From Alphaproteobacteria bacterium (lineage in GTDB: Bacteria; Pseudomonadota; Alphaproteobacteria; SMXP01), in contig JANQPV010000025.1 in NCBI GenBank assembly GCA_028285305.1, positions 1 to 64,000 of the forward strand: DNA of 64,000 nucleotides, given 5' to 3'. This document shows, piece by piece, positions 16,677 to 25,363 of the stretch; within the stretch, counting starts at the first letter, position 1; each line of letters starts with the position of its first letter. The translations under genes were made by a program, and so were the position numbers. The notes beneath the pieces are model-generated. The model ran no database searches, was not told the origin of the DNA, and saw nothing but the letters and a program-made list of their open reading frames with translations.

Positions 16677-17186
16677 ATGGCGAGAATTGCACCTAAAGAC
16701 ATTTCTGACATTCAGGATGATATTCCAGAAGCAGAAAAGAAATCCGGCGTTGTTTTAAACCGTACTCGGACCATGGCGCATGTGGCCGGACTTCCGAGGA
16801 CTATTGCTTCAGTTGAGAGATTTATAGGTGAACACGGATCACTTTCGCCGGAGGTCAAAGCCGTGGTGATTGCCAGCACAGTTAGAAGGAGCCCTTATGA
16901 GCTTACGCGTTTAAGGCCCGACCTTCTGGCTGCGGGGCTGACATCAGATATATTGGAAGCCATTGAGGAGGAGGATTGGACCGAACCGACTCTTTCCGAA
17001 CATCAGAAAATAGCGTTCCGATTTGCATTGATGTACGACGCCGGGCACGGTATCCCCGACGCCATATATGAAGAGTTACAGGAGAGTTTTTCTGTTCCCG
17101 AGATCATCGAACTCGCGGCTGTATGTGGTCATTATGGGGGGCTGGCTCGCATGGCCATTGCGCTTTCTTTTGATATGGAAGAATAG
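16677..17186 (+). CDS. Carboxymuconolactone decarboxylase-like (CMD/AhpD fold) protein, no CxxC
   Basis: A 169-residue all-helical protein of the CMD/AhpD superfamily, recognisable from LSPEVKAVVIASTVRRSPYELTRLRPDLLAAGLTSDILEAI in outline and the final AAVCGHYGGLARMAIAL segment. The family's CxxC redox pair and general-base His are absent from the expected helix (TVRRSPYELTRL), so it is not a peroxidatic AhpD. The ATG has AGGAGG upstream. It lies between the LLM monooxygenase and enoyl-CoA hydratase genes, nine bases before the latter, so it is almost certainly co-transcribed with them. A lyase or hydrolase role in the pathway is possible but unproven. Confidence 0.8.
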   Translation: MARIAPKDISDIQDDIPEAEKKSGVVLNRTRTMAHVAGLPRTIASVERFIGEHGSLSPEVKAVVIASTVRRSPYELTRLRPDLLAAGLTSDILEAIEEEDWTEPTLSEHQKIAFRFALMYDAGHGIPDAIYEELQESFSVPEIIELAAVCGHYGGLARMAIALSFDMEE

Positions 17187-17194
17187 GAGAGGGA

Positions 17195-17986
17195 ATGAGC
17201 GAACCGGTAATCAAAGTCGAAAAAGAGGGTCATCTGACCATCATTACAATCAATCGTGCCGACAGGCTCAACGCACTTGATGCCGATGCAGGTCGAGCGC
17301 TTGGCGAGGCATTTACAGAATTCGAGAATGACAGGGACCAATGGGTCGCTATATTAACGGGTGAGGGCCGGGCTTTCTGTACAGGGAATGATTTGGTTGC
17401 TATGTCCCAAGGCGGCGCCGGTGCGGGACAGCGACCGAGACCTGGATCGCATGGGTTTGGCTTTGGGTCAATCTGCAAGCGGTTTCCGCTCTACAAACCG
17501 GTGATTGCAGCAATCAACGGATATGCTGTTGCCGGAGGCCTAGAACTGGCGCTGGTTTGTGACATCTTGATCGCATCGGAAAAAGCAAGGTTTGGATTGA
17601 CAGAGGTGCGCTGGGGATTGATGCCCATGGGGGGTGGTACACAGCGTTTGCCAAGGTCCATCCCAAGGGCGTGGGCAAATTATCTCCTTTTGACCGGCGA
17701 TCAGATTGGTGCCGAGGATGCGCAGAAAATAGGGCTGATCAGTCATGTTGTGTCTGAGGAGGAACTCATGCCGAAAGCCCGTGAAACTGCTGATATGATC
17801 CTCAGCCGCGGCCCACTTGCTGTTTGGGCTGCAAAGGAATCAAGTCTGCGCGGCGCAGATTTACCTTTAGAACAGGCGTTAGCTTACGAAGACGCAATCG
17901 GATCGCAGGTCCTTCACAGTGATGATTCAAAGGAGGGTCCGAAAGCTTTTGCCGAGAAGCGCGCGCCCAACTTCCAGGCGCGTTAG
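17195..17986 (+). CDS. Enoyl-CoA hydratase/isomerase (crotonase family)
   Basis: A 263-residue crotonase-fold enzyme acting on an acyl-CoA. The oxyanion-hole segments are GRAFCTGNDLVAMS and INGYAVAGGLELALVCDILIA; the catalytic-Glu region is LTEVRWGLMPMGGGTQRLP, where Glu in TEVRWG corresponds to one of the hydratase glutamates. The Gly-rich insert GGAGAGQRPRPGSHGFG after the first segment is longer than in fatty-acid hydratases and sits near the acyl pocket. It follows the CMD-like gene by nine bases. Hydration or isomerisation of a ring-derived enoyl-CoA is the likely role. The next gene converges on it. Confidence 0.92.
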   Translation: MSEPVIKVEKEGHLTIITINRADRLNALDADAGRALGEAFTEFENDRDQWVAILTGEGRAFCTGNDLVAMSQGGAGAGQRPRPGSHGFGFGSICKRFPLYKPVIAAINGYAVAGGLELALVCDILIASEKARFGLTEVRWGLMPMGGGTQRLPRSIPRAWANYLLLTGDQIGAEDAQKIGLISHVVSEEELMPKARETADMILSRGPLAVWAAKESSLRGADLPLEQALAYEDAIGSQVLHSDDSKEGPKAFAEKRAPNFQAR

Positions 17987-18024
17987 TGAAATAATCACCT
18001 TACAGATTGATTCGATGGGCTTGA

Positions 18025-18585
18025 TTAGTTTTCCCCTTCGATAATCAACCCTCGCGCAACGGTTTCGTAGATTGCGTCCGATATCTCTTGATTTGACCTA
18101 ATTTTCTTCTTGCCGCGCTGAGAGTTTGGCTGATACCAAAAGGCAATCCAATTGCAGGCACCCACGATTGCGAATGCGGCGATTTGTGCGTCTGTTTTCC
18201 TAAACACGCCCTGTTTCGCACCTTCCTCCAACAATTTCTTGAGACTCTTTACGTACCTGCTGTCGCCGTTAGCAACCAACCGGTCCAATGTGTCTCGTGG
18301 TATCTCGTTTCTTTCCCTAAAATAGATTTGAAATATGTCTTGCCGTTCGATCACCAGATCCACATGGGTATCGATCACCATGCGCAGCCTATCGACGGGC
18401 GACATTGATTCGCCTTCAAAGACTTCTGCCAATCGGCTGTTCAGCGTTTCACCTACCGAAATGTAAAGCTGCGCCAGCACTTCCATCTTGTTTTTGAAAT
18501 GGTAGTAGATCAGCGACTTGCTGATCCCAATTTCCCGCGCAACGTCTTCCAAAGTCGCCTTATGATATCCGTCGCGATTGAACAC
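18025..18585 (-). CDS. TetR-family regulator with no canonical full-length start
   Basis: A TetR-family repressor with the HTH ATLEDVAREIGISKSLIYYHF and a ligand domain of normal length. The only ATG/GTG/TTG in frame is the GTG at 18585, which gives 186 residues and cuts off helix 1 of the DNA-binding domain. Upstream of it the same frame stays open to a stop at 18817-18819 and encodes SRRREILQAAIQVFNRDGY, exactly the missing helix, preceded by a basic Ser-rich tail. The gene therefore either starts at a rare codon (ATC or ATA) or carries an upstream frameshift. It converges with the enoyl-CoA hydratase and is a candidate regulator of the plus-strand operon. Confidence 0.8.
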   Translation of the reverse strand: MFNRDGYHKATLEDVAREIGISKSLIYYHFKNKMEVLAQLYISVGETLNSRLAEVFEGESMSPVDRLRMVIDTHVDLVIERQDIFQIYFRERNEIPRDTLDRLVANGDSRYVKSLKKLLEEGAKQGVFRKTDAQIAAFAIVGACNWIAFWYQPNSQRGKKKIRSNQEISDAIYETVARGLIIEGEN

Positions 18586-18816
18586 TTGGATTGCCGCTTG
18601 GAGGATCTCGCGACGGCGGCTCTTAGAGATTGAGTGTTTCGTCTTTGTTCCCGTCTTTGCTCGACTGCTGGATACTGAATTCTGCGAGTTTTTGGGCCGT
18701 TGCCGATTGGCCTTGATTTCTGATTTGGAGGCGATGATCTGTGTTCCGGTGATTGAGATGAGTTGTAGGTGCCGTCCTTGTAGTCCAAAAAGGAGTGAGA
18801 ACCAAGCAAGTGCTAT

Positions 18817-19582
18817 TCAACCGTTTTGAGCAAGGAGTACCGGAGAGGGGGCGGAGGGTAAGTCTGGCTAAGGGAGACCTACTTCCTTCGCACACTCTCA
18901 ATGCCAAGTGCGACGTGTAGCAAGCAGCAATTTTGGCCGCCCCCGCAGAAATATGCGTGAAGCGGAGATTCTGTCAATCGGTGGGATTGGCGCCAGCGAA
19001 GCGAGTGGAAAAGGTTTTCCAGGGTGAGTGTTAGATTCCGACTACTGACTTTCTTATTTTGGCATTAATTCCCCTGGCCTGCAAAGCGAATCTGACGGCG
19101 TCATGTTGCCGAGAGGCCCGTGAGGACGGCTCTCATTGTAATCTCGGCGGTTCGGCTTAGCCTCGAACCGCTGGCGCAGCATCGCTCATTGGGTCGGTGT
19201 CGGCAGTTCAATCCTGCCCGCACCCACCATTTAGTCTTTCAACTCCAAGTGTTTTAGTGGCGATGATGGTTGTGTTGGTGTGGGTTCGATTTGGGTAAGC
19301 CTAGGCTAAGCCGCCGATCAAGGTTGAGAATATCATCGCCTGGGGCCATTTTGTGGGATTAAATTCATGCCTTCTGTGAACTGATTCTTTGACCTGTCAG
19401 ACTCTTCCCCACGATCAGTTGCGTTGGATTCTGGACCTGAAGTCTTCGATCGAAGCTTCGAGAGTTCGACGTCTTCAATCACTAAGGGGAGAACCCCTGA
19501 GTTCGCGAGCATCGATTGTTCGTGTCTGGGCATCCGATGGGCCGAAGGGATTAGGGATCTGCAGTTTTGGTAGTCTGAGAAT
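18817..19582. other. Gene-poor boundary between catabolic and iron regions
   Basis: In about 770 bp I find no convincing protein gene. It contains an inverted repeat GCGGTTCG (19147-19154) / CGAACCGC (19164-19171) with a nine-base loop, then a tRNA 3'-end fragment (19202-19229), then about 350 bp without recognisable structure apart from the palindrome AGCCTAGGCT near 19299-19308. The stretch separates the catabolic island from the iron genes. Confidence 0.6.
19202..19229 (+). other. tRNA 3'-end fragment (T arm, acceptor strand, CCA)
   Basis: GGCAG-TTCAATC-CTGCC forms a perfect five-base-pair T stem with a canonical seven-base T loop (TTC, conserved A58 position, closing G53-C61 pair). It is followed by the seven-base CGCACCC, a discriminator A and CCA, exactly as in the 3' end of a tRNA gene. 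The matching 5' acceptor strand GGGTGCG and a foldable D arm and anticodon arm are not found upstream. It looks like the 3' part of a tRNA gene separated from its 5' part, as left by integration or deletion. Confidence 0.5.
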
Positions 19583-20776
19583 TCACGAGTTTTGGGTTGC
19601 TTTGTAAGCTATTGGAAGGCTGAGGGTAAAACCCAGAACCAAAATGCTTCCCGCGAAATAGATCGTGTACGTAGGTGACATCTGATAGAGCCCTGTGGCT
19701 GCCAAAGGTCCGATGATGTAACCAATAGATGCGGCGGATTGGACGAAGCCGGCGGCTTGGCCTTGGGCGTCTTCACTCGTCCTTAAGGAAACGGCTGCAG
19801 TGATGCCCGGGTTGATCAGCCCAAATCCCATGCCCATCACCGCCATGCCGGCAACGATCTGCCATATGGAAGTAGGGGCGGCGTAAATCAGTAAACCGAC
19901 TAAGAAAATTGGAAAGCCTGTCAGGAGGAGTATTCTTGGGCTTGGTTTGAGAGCTTGAATGAGGCCGCCCTGCACCAAGAGAGTTGCCACAGCAAGAGCC
20001 ATGAAGCAGTAGCCGGTGAACTGAGCTGCGGTCTTTGTATCCAAACCGAGTGAATCTTGGACATAGAACGCGACAGTTTGCTGGAGTGAGGCGACAACCG
20101 TGAAGAGAGCAAAGCCGATCATCAGCAATGGGAGGAGTTTCAATAATGACAGATCGCCTTGGGACTTGGACCCGGCGTCTGTCCGGTTGGGTTCTTGAAG
20201 TGCGAACGCACATATGAGCGCCATCATCAGGCCCAGACTGGCGATGACATAAAGAGGCGCTAAGACCCCAAACCCGACCAGGCCCGCTGCAGCGGCTGGG
20301 CCAAGAATAGAGCCGATGCCAAAGGACGCGCCGACCATAGCAATGGCCGCCGTTCGCTTCTCCGGTGAAGACAAGTCCGCCATCAGAGCGGTGGCGGAAG
20401 GCTGGATGCCGGCTCCGAGCGCCGCATAGGTCACCCGCAGGCCCAGAAGGATAAAGAACGTGGCAAGCGCCGCGGTCAGTCCGTTCAAGCCCGCCTGCAT
20501 CGCTGCGGCAAACAAGACACTCACAATGCCGTAAGATGTGAGTCCGAAAACGATCGTCCGCTTACGCCCCCAAGAGTCGGAGATGCGCCCCCAGATGGGA
20601 GAGGCGACAACGAACACAGCGGCTGCCGATGCGATGATGGTTCCAAATTGGAATTCGGAGAGACCGATGTCGCGGGCTACCGGCCCAGCGACAGCGAACA
20701 GAACCGTCTGGCCCATCGCGAATGCAATAAGAGCCGGGATCAGGACAGCTTGTGCTCGGCCGAGACTTTGGTTCAT
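19583..20776 (-). CDS. MFS transporter (drug/siderophore exporter type)
   Basis: A 397-residue major facilitator with about twelve hydrophobic segments. The motif-A loop GRISDSWGRKRTIVFGL follows transmembrane segment 2, and GAGIQPSATALMADLSSPEKRTAAIAM resembles the motif-C region of drug/proton antiporters in the TetA/Bmr group. It acts in the inner membrane. It is the second gene of a two-gene unit with the small unknown protein 20788-21297, separated by 11 bp, whose start lies just downstream of a Fur-like box. Iron-controlled export, for example of a siderophore or haem-related compound, is therefore plausible but inferred. Confidence 0.88.
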   Translation of the reverse strand: MNQSLGRAQAVLIPALIAFAMGQTVLFAVAGPVARDIGLSEFQFGTIIASAAAVFVVASPIWGRISDSWGRKRTIVFGLTSYGIVSVLFAAAMQAGLNGLTAALATFFILLGLRVTYAALGAGIQPSATALMADLSSPEKRTAAIAMVGASFGIGSILGPAAAAGLVGFGVLAPLYVIASLGLMMALICAFALQEPNRTDAGSKSQGDLSLLKLLPLLMIGFALFTVVASLQQTVAFYVQDSLGLDTKTAAQFTGYCFMALAVATLLVQGGLIQALKPSPRILLLTGFPIFLVGLLIYAAPTSIWQIVAGMAVMGMGFGLINPGITAAVSLRTSEDAQGQAAGFVQSAASIGYIIGPLAATGLYQMSPTYTIYFAGSILVLGFTLSLPIAYKATQNS

Positions 20777-20787
20777 AGGTTGCCTGA

Positions 20788-21297
20788 CTAATGTATAAGT
20801 GCGGAACTTTCAGCTGCGTTTTCCTGTTTTGACCAAGTTCGATTGACGCATATGGCGGCGTGCTTGGTCGGAGAAATATGCATGCGGAGCGTATCCATAG
20901 CCCCTGAGAGAAACATGAGGGGCTGGGAGGAAATTCGTACGACCGCAGGCGCCATCCAATACGACAAAAGAGATTGATAAAGGGGCATATCTCCGCTTTG
21001 CGCCGCGGCAATCGCAGCGAGCATGCGCACTTCGTCTTGGCTCATACACCTGCACGTCGTTTTGCGCACGTCAATGGGCCGCCGGGTATTACCGGACAGC
21101 AGTGTCATGAAGCTGTTGAAAGCGCCGCTGGCGGCGGGCGTGATTCCCACTTCATGGAGATCCTTTTGCCACAGTATCTCTTTTTCATCCTTGAGCCAAT
21201 CATCGACCCAATGCCGAACGCACAGGACAATCCGCATTTCAGCAGGGGAAAGATGATCGATTGTTAGCACGTCTTCACACGCGTGATCTGACTCCAC
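20788..21297 (-). CDS. Small protein of unknown function behind a Fur box (paralogue 1)
   Basis: A 169-residue soluble protein that I do not recognise by name. The most distinctive stretch is CRCMSQDEVRMLAAIAAAQ at about residues 82-100. The protein at 29480-29965 carries the matching stretch GCCGVTADELSVVALIASAQ in the same relative position, with a similar length and helical character, so the two look like distant paralogues. Its ATG lies about 20 bp downstream of a strong Fur-like box (21316-21338), and it is followed by an MFS gene 11 bp later. Function unknown; a link to iron or haem homeostasis is inferred from regulation and neighbours. Confidence 0.75.
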   Translation of the reverse strand: MESDHACEDVLTIDHLSPAEMRIVLCVRHWVDDWLKDEKEILWQKDLHEVGITPAASGAFNSFMTLLSGNTRRPIDVRKTTCRCMSQDEVRMLAAIAAAQSGDMPLYQSLLSYWMAPAVVRISSQPLMFLSGAMDTLRMHISPTKHAAICVNRTWSKQENAAESSALIH

Positions 21298-21315
21298 TTG
21301 GACGCTCCCGAATTT

Positions 21316-21338
21316 TTGCGAGTGACTATCAATAGCGA
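21316..21338. promoter_or_regulatory. Fur-like box A
   Basis: The 19-bp core GCGAGTGACTATCAATAGC is an imperfect dyad. It agrees with the cores at 29205 and 30079 at most positions (18 of 23 over the extended site with each). It lies just upstream of the gene at 20788-21297 and in the shared region with hmuR. Iron-dependent repression by Fur is the natural reading. Confidence 0.6.
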
Positions 21339-21375
21339 CTATTAACTGCCAGGAGCGTTGGTGGCAATCTCTTTT

Positions 21376-21398
21376 TTGCGAGCCGTTCTCAATTGAGA
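21376..21398. promoter_or_regulatory. Fur-like box B (weaker)
   Basis: This starts with TTGCGAG like box A and contains the perfect palindrome TCTCAATTGAGA (21387-21398). It matches box A at 16 of 23 positions. It is closer to hmuR and might serve it. The assignment is less certain than for box A. Confidence 0.4.
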
Positions 21399-21753
21399 GT
21401 GCTCAAAATTGGCTGTTTTTGGTGCTTCTCAATGGGATACTTATAAACTGTGCTCAAAACGCACGCATCGCCCGACAAATCTTCCAGGCTCCGTTAACTT
21501 TTCATCAACTTCATTGACTTTGATAATCACTCGCATTACCACAATGGTGAGGATGGGTGCACCCCTGCGACAAAACGGTTTCGTAGGGTTGTTGCCATGA
21601 TTGGGGGGCGAAATCGTTCTGTTAGGAACGGCAAGGGTTCGCCCATCCCCAGTTTGAATTCAAGCGTTTTCCCAGCCAGTGCGCTTTCGCGCGGCCAGCC
21701 AGGCACAACGCAGACTTTGGTTTGTGGACTGACTGTGCGTTAGGAGCGGGATA

Positions 21754-23922
21754 ATGGGAAACTTGAACCGAATAAAATACGGTGTGGCGGTGTTGCCTTT
21801 CTTTCTTTCGATGGGTGCGATGAATGGGGCCAGCGCTCAAGAAGAAGCGGGCGCGCAGCCGCCCCGGGGGCTCGATGAAGTGATCGTCACCGCGACACGA
21901 ACCGAGCGAGACTTGTTCACGACCCCGTTTTCGGGATCGGTGATCGACTATACTGAGTTCGAATTATACCAGCCGCAAAATTTTTCGGACGTGTTCGACA
22001 ATATTCCGGGTGCAACAGTTCAAGGCGGGTCGCGCAGGGTTGCGCAAGAGCCCAACATCCGAGGATTTGTTGATCAACAACTCCTTATACGGCTGGATGG
22101 CGCACGCCAGAATTTTGATCTCGCCCACCGCGGTCGCTTCTTTGCGGATAATGATCTCATCAAACGTATCGAGGTGCTTCGCGGTGGCGCCTCATCTCTG
22201 TTCGGTAGCGGCGCCATCGGCGGTGTCGTTTCGTTCGAAACGCTGGGAGCAAAGGATCTTCTTAGGCCGGACGAAAATTGGGGGGCTCGGGCGAAAGTTG
22301 GATATCAAACGAACGGGGAGGAGCCGATACTTACTGGCGGACTTTTTGGGACTGCCGGTCCGTTCGATGCTTTGGCTAATTTCGTTTACCGCGATATCAA
22401 ATTCGATCTCGAGGACGGCGACGACAACCCCATTCTGAATACGGCAGAGCGTGTCTACAATGGGCTGGTCAAAGTTGGATTTGAACCGACGGGTGATCAG
22501 CGATTTGAGATCATTGCAGATATATATGATTCTAAGGGCGATGGGCCGTCTAACGCCGACGATGAAGTTGATGCAACTTCCATTCTCGTTGGTCGGGACA
22601 TCAAGGAAACTAACGTTCGAGGAAACTATTCCTTTTCCCCGGACAATAATCCGTGGGTCAATTTAAAGGCGGTCGCGTATTATTCGGACGTGGATGTCAC
22701 GGAAACCGGCCTCGAAGGAAATACACTCGGACGATTTGACGAGACCGATTTTCGCAGCTTTGGCGTTGATCTCGCGAACACCAGTTCGCTGGACTTTGGC
22801 GACACCGCCAGTCTGGCTCTGACCTATGGCTTTGAGTATTTTCGGGATGAGCAGTCCGGTGAGCGCGGACAAACAAATGTCGTTTCTATTGCAACACGCA
22901 CTTTTCCCGATGCAGAACGGTCTTTTGCGGCGGGTTTTGCTCAAGCCGAACTCGCACTGTTCGATATCGTGTCCATCGTTCCAGGAGTCCGCATTGATCG
23001 TTTCAAACTTGAGGAAGAGGGCGGACAGGATCGATCAGAGAGCGAATTTTCTCCGCGGATCGCCGTGGGTGTGGAGCCGGCATCTTGGCTTTACCTCTGG
23101 GGATCCTATTCCGAGGCATTTCGTGCGCCTAGTTTGACGGAGCTCTACAACGATGGTCAGCACTTTCAGGTTCAGTTGGCGGAGGGGACGCTTTTTTCGC
23201 CAGATGTTTTTGTAAGCAATGAATTTGTCCCCACGCCTGACCTGGAGCCGGAAAAAGCGAAGACAGTTGAGGCAGGTTTCCGGCTCAAAGGAACGGATTT
23301 GTTCCTAGATAATGACAAAGTCACAGTCAGCGGGACCTACTTTAAGGCCGATGTCGACAACTTCATCGACACGATCGTCACATTCATCGATCCGACTATT
23401 CCTGCCGTGACTATCCCTCCGTTTGGTCCGCCGTCGACCGTTATCAACTTCGGCACGACACAGAACCTTAATGTGAATGCGGAAATAACCGGTTTTGAAG
23501 GGGAGCTAAAATACAAGAGCACTTATCTCGACGCAACGTTGCTCGGATCACTGGCCGACGGGGACAACAAAGACAACGGCTTCGGGCTCAACTCCATTCC
23601 GCAAAACACAACCGTATTCCAATTGGTCGGCAAGGTCCCAATTGCAGGTGTTCAACTGGGTGGGCGCTTTACATATGCCATGCCTCAACGGGATATTGTG
23701 GATCCGGCCACTTTGGGCGGCGGCACGCCTATCGAAACCGATCGGTATGAAACACTCGATCTGTTTGCGTCTTGGGCGCCCCCCTCGGGTACCCTTGAAG
23801 GTGCGGTCTTTACGATCGGAGGAGACAACATCCTTGACGAGACCTTTTCCGTGCATCCGCAGGTTATCCGTCAGCCTGGAAGAAGTTTTCGAGCGTCTTT
23901 GCGTCTTCAATTTGGAGGTTAG
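21754..23922 (+). CDS. hmuR: TonB-dependent haem/haemoglobin receptor
   Basis: A 722-residue outer-membrane receptor. A signal peptide ends near GASA (about residue 28), followed by a TonB-box-like DEVIVTATRTER and a plug domain with VEVLRGGASSLFGSGAIGGVVSF in outline. The barrel contains the FRAPSLTELYNDG motif (about 455-467), found in haem and haemoglobin receptors, and ends in a typical beta-signal FRASLRLQFGG. Spacing to hemP is zero, and hmuSTUV follow, so it imports haem through the outer membrane using TonB energy. Two Fur-like boxes lie upstream. The ATG has AGGAGCGGG before it. Confidence 0.93.
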   Translation: MGNLNRIKYGVAVLPFFLSMGAMNGASAQEEAGAQPPRGLDEVIVTATRTERDLFTTPFSGSVIDYTEFELYQPQNFSDVFDNIPGATVQGGSRRVAQEPNIRGFVDQQLLIRLDGARQNFDLAHRGRFFADNDLIKRIEVLRGGASSLFGSGAIGGVVSFETLGAKDLLRPDENWGARAKVGYQTNGEEPILTGGLFGTAGPFDALANFVYRDIKFDLEDGDDNPILNTAERVYNGLVKVGFEPTGDQRFEIIADIYDSKGDGPSNADDEVDATSILVGRDIKETNVRGNYSFSPDNNPWVNLKAVAYYSDVDVTETGLEGNTLGRFDETDFRSFGVDLANTSSLDFGDTASLALTYGFEYFRDEQSGERGQTNVVSIATRTFPDAERSFAAGFAQAELALFDIVSIVPGVRIDRFKLEEEGGQDRSESEFSPRIAVGVEPASWLYLWGSYSEAFRAPSLTELYNDGQHFQVQLAEGTLFSPDVFVSNEFVPTPDLEPEKAKTVEAGFRLKGTDLFLDNDKVTVSGTYFKADVDNFIDTIVTFIDPTIPAVTIPPFGPPSTVINFGTTQNLNVNAEITGFEGELKYKSTYLDATLLGSLADGDNKDNGFGLNSIPQNTTVFQLVGKVPIAGVQLGGRFTYAMPQRDIVDPATLGGGTPIETDRYETLDLFASWAPPSGTLEGAVFTIGGDNILDETFSVHPQVIRQPGRSFRASLRLQFGG

Positions 23923-23946
23923 GTGCTCAAACAACGGCTAGGAACA

Positions 23947-24123
23947 ATGGAGGAAGATCAAGACAAGTCGGACAAAGGGGACCGTTCAGATCCTCCAAAT
24001 CCGATGCGCCGGATCTCTTCCGGTGAATTGATGCAGGGCAAGAAGGAGATCATCATTGTTCATGAAGACTCTGAATATCGCCTGCGGATCACCAGCCAGA
24101 ACAAGCTCATTTTGACCAAGTGA
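23947..24123 (+). CDS. hemP: Haemin uptake protein HemP
   Basis: A 58-residue protein (66 with the GTG at 23923). The family core is RISSGELMQGKKEIIIVHEDSEYRLRITSQNKLILTK in outline: Ser-x-Glu-Leu, Glu-Ile-x-Ile-x-His, Tyr-Arg-Leu-Arg, Lys-Leu-Ile-Leu-Thr-Lys. HemP proteins are small cytoplasmic factors encoded next to haem receptors and required for, or regulating, haem uptake in alpha- and betaproteobacteria. I prefer the ATG at 23947, which follows TAGGAACA. It lies directly after hmuR, in the normal place. Confidence 0.92.
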   Translation: MEEDQDKSDKGDRSDPPNPMRRISSGELMQGKKEIIIVHEDSEYRLRITSQNKLILTK

Positions 24124-24319
24124 GAAATCCTGTTTCGATTTTTCAAGGAGTAGGCTTTACTCACGGTCCCGCGTGTTAGATAAGGGATCCACAATCTCGC
24201 CAGCCCGCGGTTGCGCGCCTTTCCGGTGTGCACTGCCAGCCAGCCAAGAACTCTCATCCATTCAATTTGCTTCTCGCGAGGCGCTCGCGCAGAAGCCCGA
24301 CGAGAAGGATAGACGTCTC

Positions 24320-25363
24320 ATGGACATGGCAACAGACCTGAAAAACCGTTGGACCGCCTACAAGCAACAAAACCCGAACGTTCGTATCCGGAATGCCGCT
24401 AAGGATCTGGACACCAGTGAAGCCGCTCTCGTTGCCACGGGCATCGGCGAAACGGCAGTGCGATTGGACGGCGATTGGGGCGAGCTGATTCAGCGTTTTC
24501 CCGCGCTTGGCAAGGTCCTTTGTATTACGCGAAACAATTATGCGGTTCATGAGAAAACCGGAGAGTTCGACAAAATCTCTATCGGGCCAGGCCACGGCAT
24601 CGTTCTCAACGTCGAGATCGACTTGCGTCTGTTCCTCAGCCAATGGCATTTCGGCTTTGCCGTGACCGAACAAACTCAACGGGGCGAGCGCAAGAGCTTC
24701 CAATTTTTCAACATTGATGGTGAATCGGTTCACAAAGTGTACATGGTCGATGACAGTGATCTCACGGTCTACAACCAACTTGTGGATGACTTCCGCGCGG
24801 ATGATCAGTCCCCAGACCTAAAGACCGTACCTCTGCCGCCAGAGGTAGCGCCTCGCCCGGATGGGGACATTGATGTCCAGACGATGCGGGCGCATTGGGA
24901 GGCCCTTCAAGATACGCATGATTTCATCGAACTGTTGCGGACCTTCGACGTGCGGCGTTTGCAAGCTTTGCGTTTGGTGGGCGAGGATCTCGCATACCAG
25001 GTGCCGGTGGAAACCTTTAAGCACGCGCTTGAAACGGCGGCAGAACGGCAGACCTCAATTATGGTGTTTGTCGGCAGCAAAGGCTGTATCCAGATTCATA
25101 CAGGGCCCGTGTCCAATGTCAAAGACATGCATGGTTGGACCAATGTGCTCGACCCCGGTTTCGATTTGCATGTGAAGTTGGATGAAATCGATCAGGCGTG
25201 GGTCGTGCGTAAGCCAACTCGGGACGGCATTGTCACCTCCCTGGAGCTTTATGACGCTTCCGGTAAAGAAGTGCTCTACATGTTCGGTGAACGCAAGCCA
25301 GGTGAAGCAGAACGAACAGACTGGCAGCACCTCGTCGCGGATCTAACAAAGGAAGCGGCGTAA
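24320..25363 (+). CDS. hmuS: Haemin-degrading/transport factor HmuS
   Basis: A 347-residue cytoplasmic haem-binding protein of the HemS/ChuX/HmuS family, made of two tandem HemS domains (about 20-170 and 190-340). Typical stretches are LGKVLCITRNNYAVHEKTG in the first half and SIMVFVGSKGCIQIHTGPV in the second. It takes haem from the HmuTUV importer and releases iron or passes haem on. The reading frame is open further upstream, but the ATG at 24320 (MDMATDL) gives the family-standard N-terminus and has AAGGA ten bases before it. It overlaps hmuT by one base (TAATG). Confidence 0.93.
   Translation: MDMATDLKNRWTAYKQQNPNVRIRNAAKDLDTSEAALVATGIGETAVRLDGDWGELIQRFPALGKVLCITRNNYAVHEKTGEFDKISIGPGHGIVLNVEIDLRLFLSQWHFGFAVTEQTQRGERKSFQFFNIDGESVHKVYMVDDSDLTVYNQLVDDFRADDQSPDLKTVPLPPEVAPRPDGDIDVQTMRAHWEALQDTHDFIELLRTFDVRRLQALRLVGEDLAYQVPVETFKHALETAAERQTSIMVFVGSKGCIQIHTGPVSNVKDMHGWTNVLDPGFDLHVKLDEIDQAWVVRKPTRDGIVTSLELYDASGKEVLYMFGERKPGEAERTDWQHLVADLTKEAA

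Larger units (their letters stand above)
21298..21753. other. Divergent regulatory region of hmuR and the MFS unit
   Basis: This 456-bp gap has no credible gene. It holds two Fur-like boxes (21316-21338 and 21376-21398), each preceded by a T-run and TTGCGAG. A TTGAATTCAA palindrome occurs at 21654-21663; it shares its core with the operators of region C but lacks their flanks, so I give it little weight. The hmuR ribosome-binding sequence AGGAGCGGG is at the right end. Confidence 0.6.

Noticed and set aside
18510-18907. Two minus-strand frames (99 and 94 codons) upstream of the TetR GTG
   Set aside because: They are in other frames and look like chance. The true TetR extension runs in its own frame and has no start codon.
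19141-19231. Complete tRNA, tmRNA or selenocysteine tRNA ending at the CCA
   Set aside because: No 5' acceptor strand pairs with CGCACCC, the anticodon-arm position does not pair, and no tag-peptide frame was found nearby.
19583-21011. Long antisense and frame-shifted readings inside the MFS and unknown-protein genes
   Set aside because: They are shadows of the transporter and the 20788-21297 gene.
21409-21600. 63-codon plus-strand frame upstream of hmuR
   Set aside because: No ribosome-binding site, no similarity, and it lies in the Fur-regulated promoter region.
21654-21663. TTGAATTCAA near hmuR as a further copy of the region C operator
   Set aside because: Only the ten-base core matches; the outer bases that are identical in the two perfect copies are missing.
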